Source: Cloacimonetes bacterium TCS60 | GTDB taxonomy: Bacteria > Cloacimonadota > Cloacimonadia > JGIOTU-2 | DNA length: 5,587 bases | Reading direction: 5' to 3' | NCBI GenBank assembly: GCA_001577135.1 | Contig: LSCK01000008.1 | Location: 1-5,587, forward strand | Shown: in pieces, positions 5,499 to 5,587 of the stretch | How the letters are laid out: every line of letters begins with the position of its first letter | Position numbering within the stretch: the first letter of the stretch is position 1 | Notes under the pieces: generated by a model | What the model saw: only the letters and a program-made list of their open reading frames with translations | The model's database searches: none | What the model was told of the DNA's origin: nothing | Position numbers and translations under genes: made by a program

Positions 5499-5587
5499 GA
5501 TTTTCTTCCGATAATAAACCCGACTCAGACGTCGTTTGTGACATTCGATCGGGGAAGTCCCTCTCAAGCTTATGAGGATTGGTATGG
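5499..5587. other. Unassigned right edge, possibly the start of another gene
   Basis: After the EF-G stop the sequence changes character: 25 of the last 50 bases are G or C, against a clearly A+T-rich surround. In the plus direction a GTG at 5538 opens a frame of 16 codons to the edge (VTFDRGSPSQAYEDWY when read literally). This loosely recalls the FDxxxxxYDxWF opening of some SAM methyltransferases, but there is no Shine-Dalgarno. The minus strand is also open from the edge to a stop at 5473-5475. A nested inverted repeat is present: CTTCCGAT (5505-5512) with ATCGGGGAAG (5548-5557, two-base bulge), enclosing CGAC/GTCG (5521-5524 and 5531-5534). Neither a gene nor a terminator can be called firmly. 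Confidence 0.3.

Noticed and set aside
5521..5537. CGAC-TCAGAC-GTCG followed by TTT as an EF-G terminator.
   Set aside because: A four-pair stem with only three T residues is too weak for an intrinsic terminator, though it may be part of a larger fold.

Overview
The window is A+T-rich bacterial chromosome carrying housekeeping genes. It has two divergent transcription units separated by a gene-free stretch of about 530 bases. The cell type is inferred to be Gram-negative-like or didermal and low in GC. The reasons are a membrane-anchored M23 peptidase of the kind seen in didermal phyla, and an elongation factor G of the spdEFG1/mitochondrial EF-G1 type, known mainly from spirochaetes, planctomycetes and relatives. 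A lineage in the FCB/Cloacimonadota or spirochaete-planctomycete neighbourhood is possible, but the sequence alone does not settle it.

Left unit (minus strand, read from 2869 down to 1): an inner-membrane-anchored M23 metallopeptidase with an intact zinc site; after a 141-bp gap, the exonuclease VII small subunit (xseB); 25 bp on, a short-chain polyprenyl (farnesyl/geranylgeranyl) diphosphate synthase; overlapping it by one base (TGATG), a trimeric dUTPase (dut); and 13 bp on, the first 65 codons of a TrmN6/YabB-type SAM-dependent methyltransferase that runs off the left edge. The tight spacing from xseB to the methyltransferase indicates one operon for DNA maintenance, isoprenoid supply, nucleotide hygiene and tRNA or RNA methylation. 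The M23 gene may share the transcript or end at a weak hairpin-plus-T-run in the 141-bp gap.

Intergenic region (2870-3398): no convincing gene. It holds the divergent promoters, a short near-repeat (CCGGATTTAAG / CCGGAATTTAAG) spaced exactly 100 bp apart, and small inverted repeats. The best promoter in the window (TTTACA, 16 bp, TATAAT) lies so close to the EF-G start codon that the EF-G mRNA is predicted to be leaderless or nearly so.

Right unit (plus strand, 3399-5498): a complete five-domain EF-G of the spdEFG1/mtEFG1 type, standing alone rather than in a str operon. The last 89 bases (5499-5587) shift to about 50% GC near the end. They may begin another gene, but too little is present to name it. 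I found no mobile element, CRISPR array, rRNA or tRNA, and no evidence of a new multi-gene system. The points most worth a second look are the predicted leaderless EF-G transcript, the EF-G subtype, and the unidentified right-hand edge.
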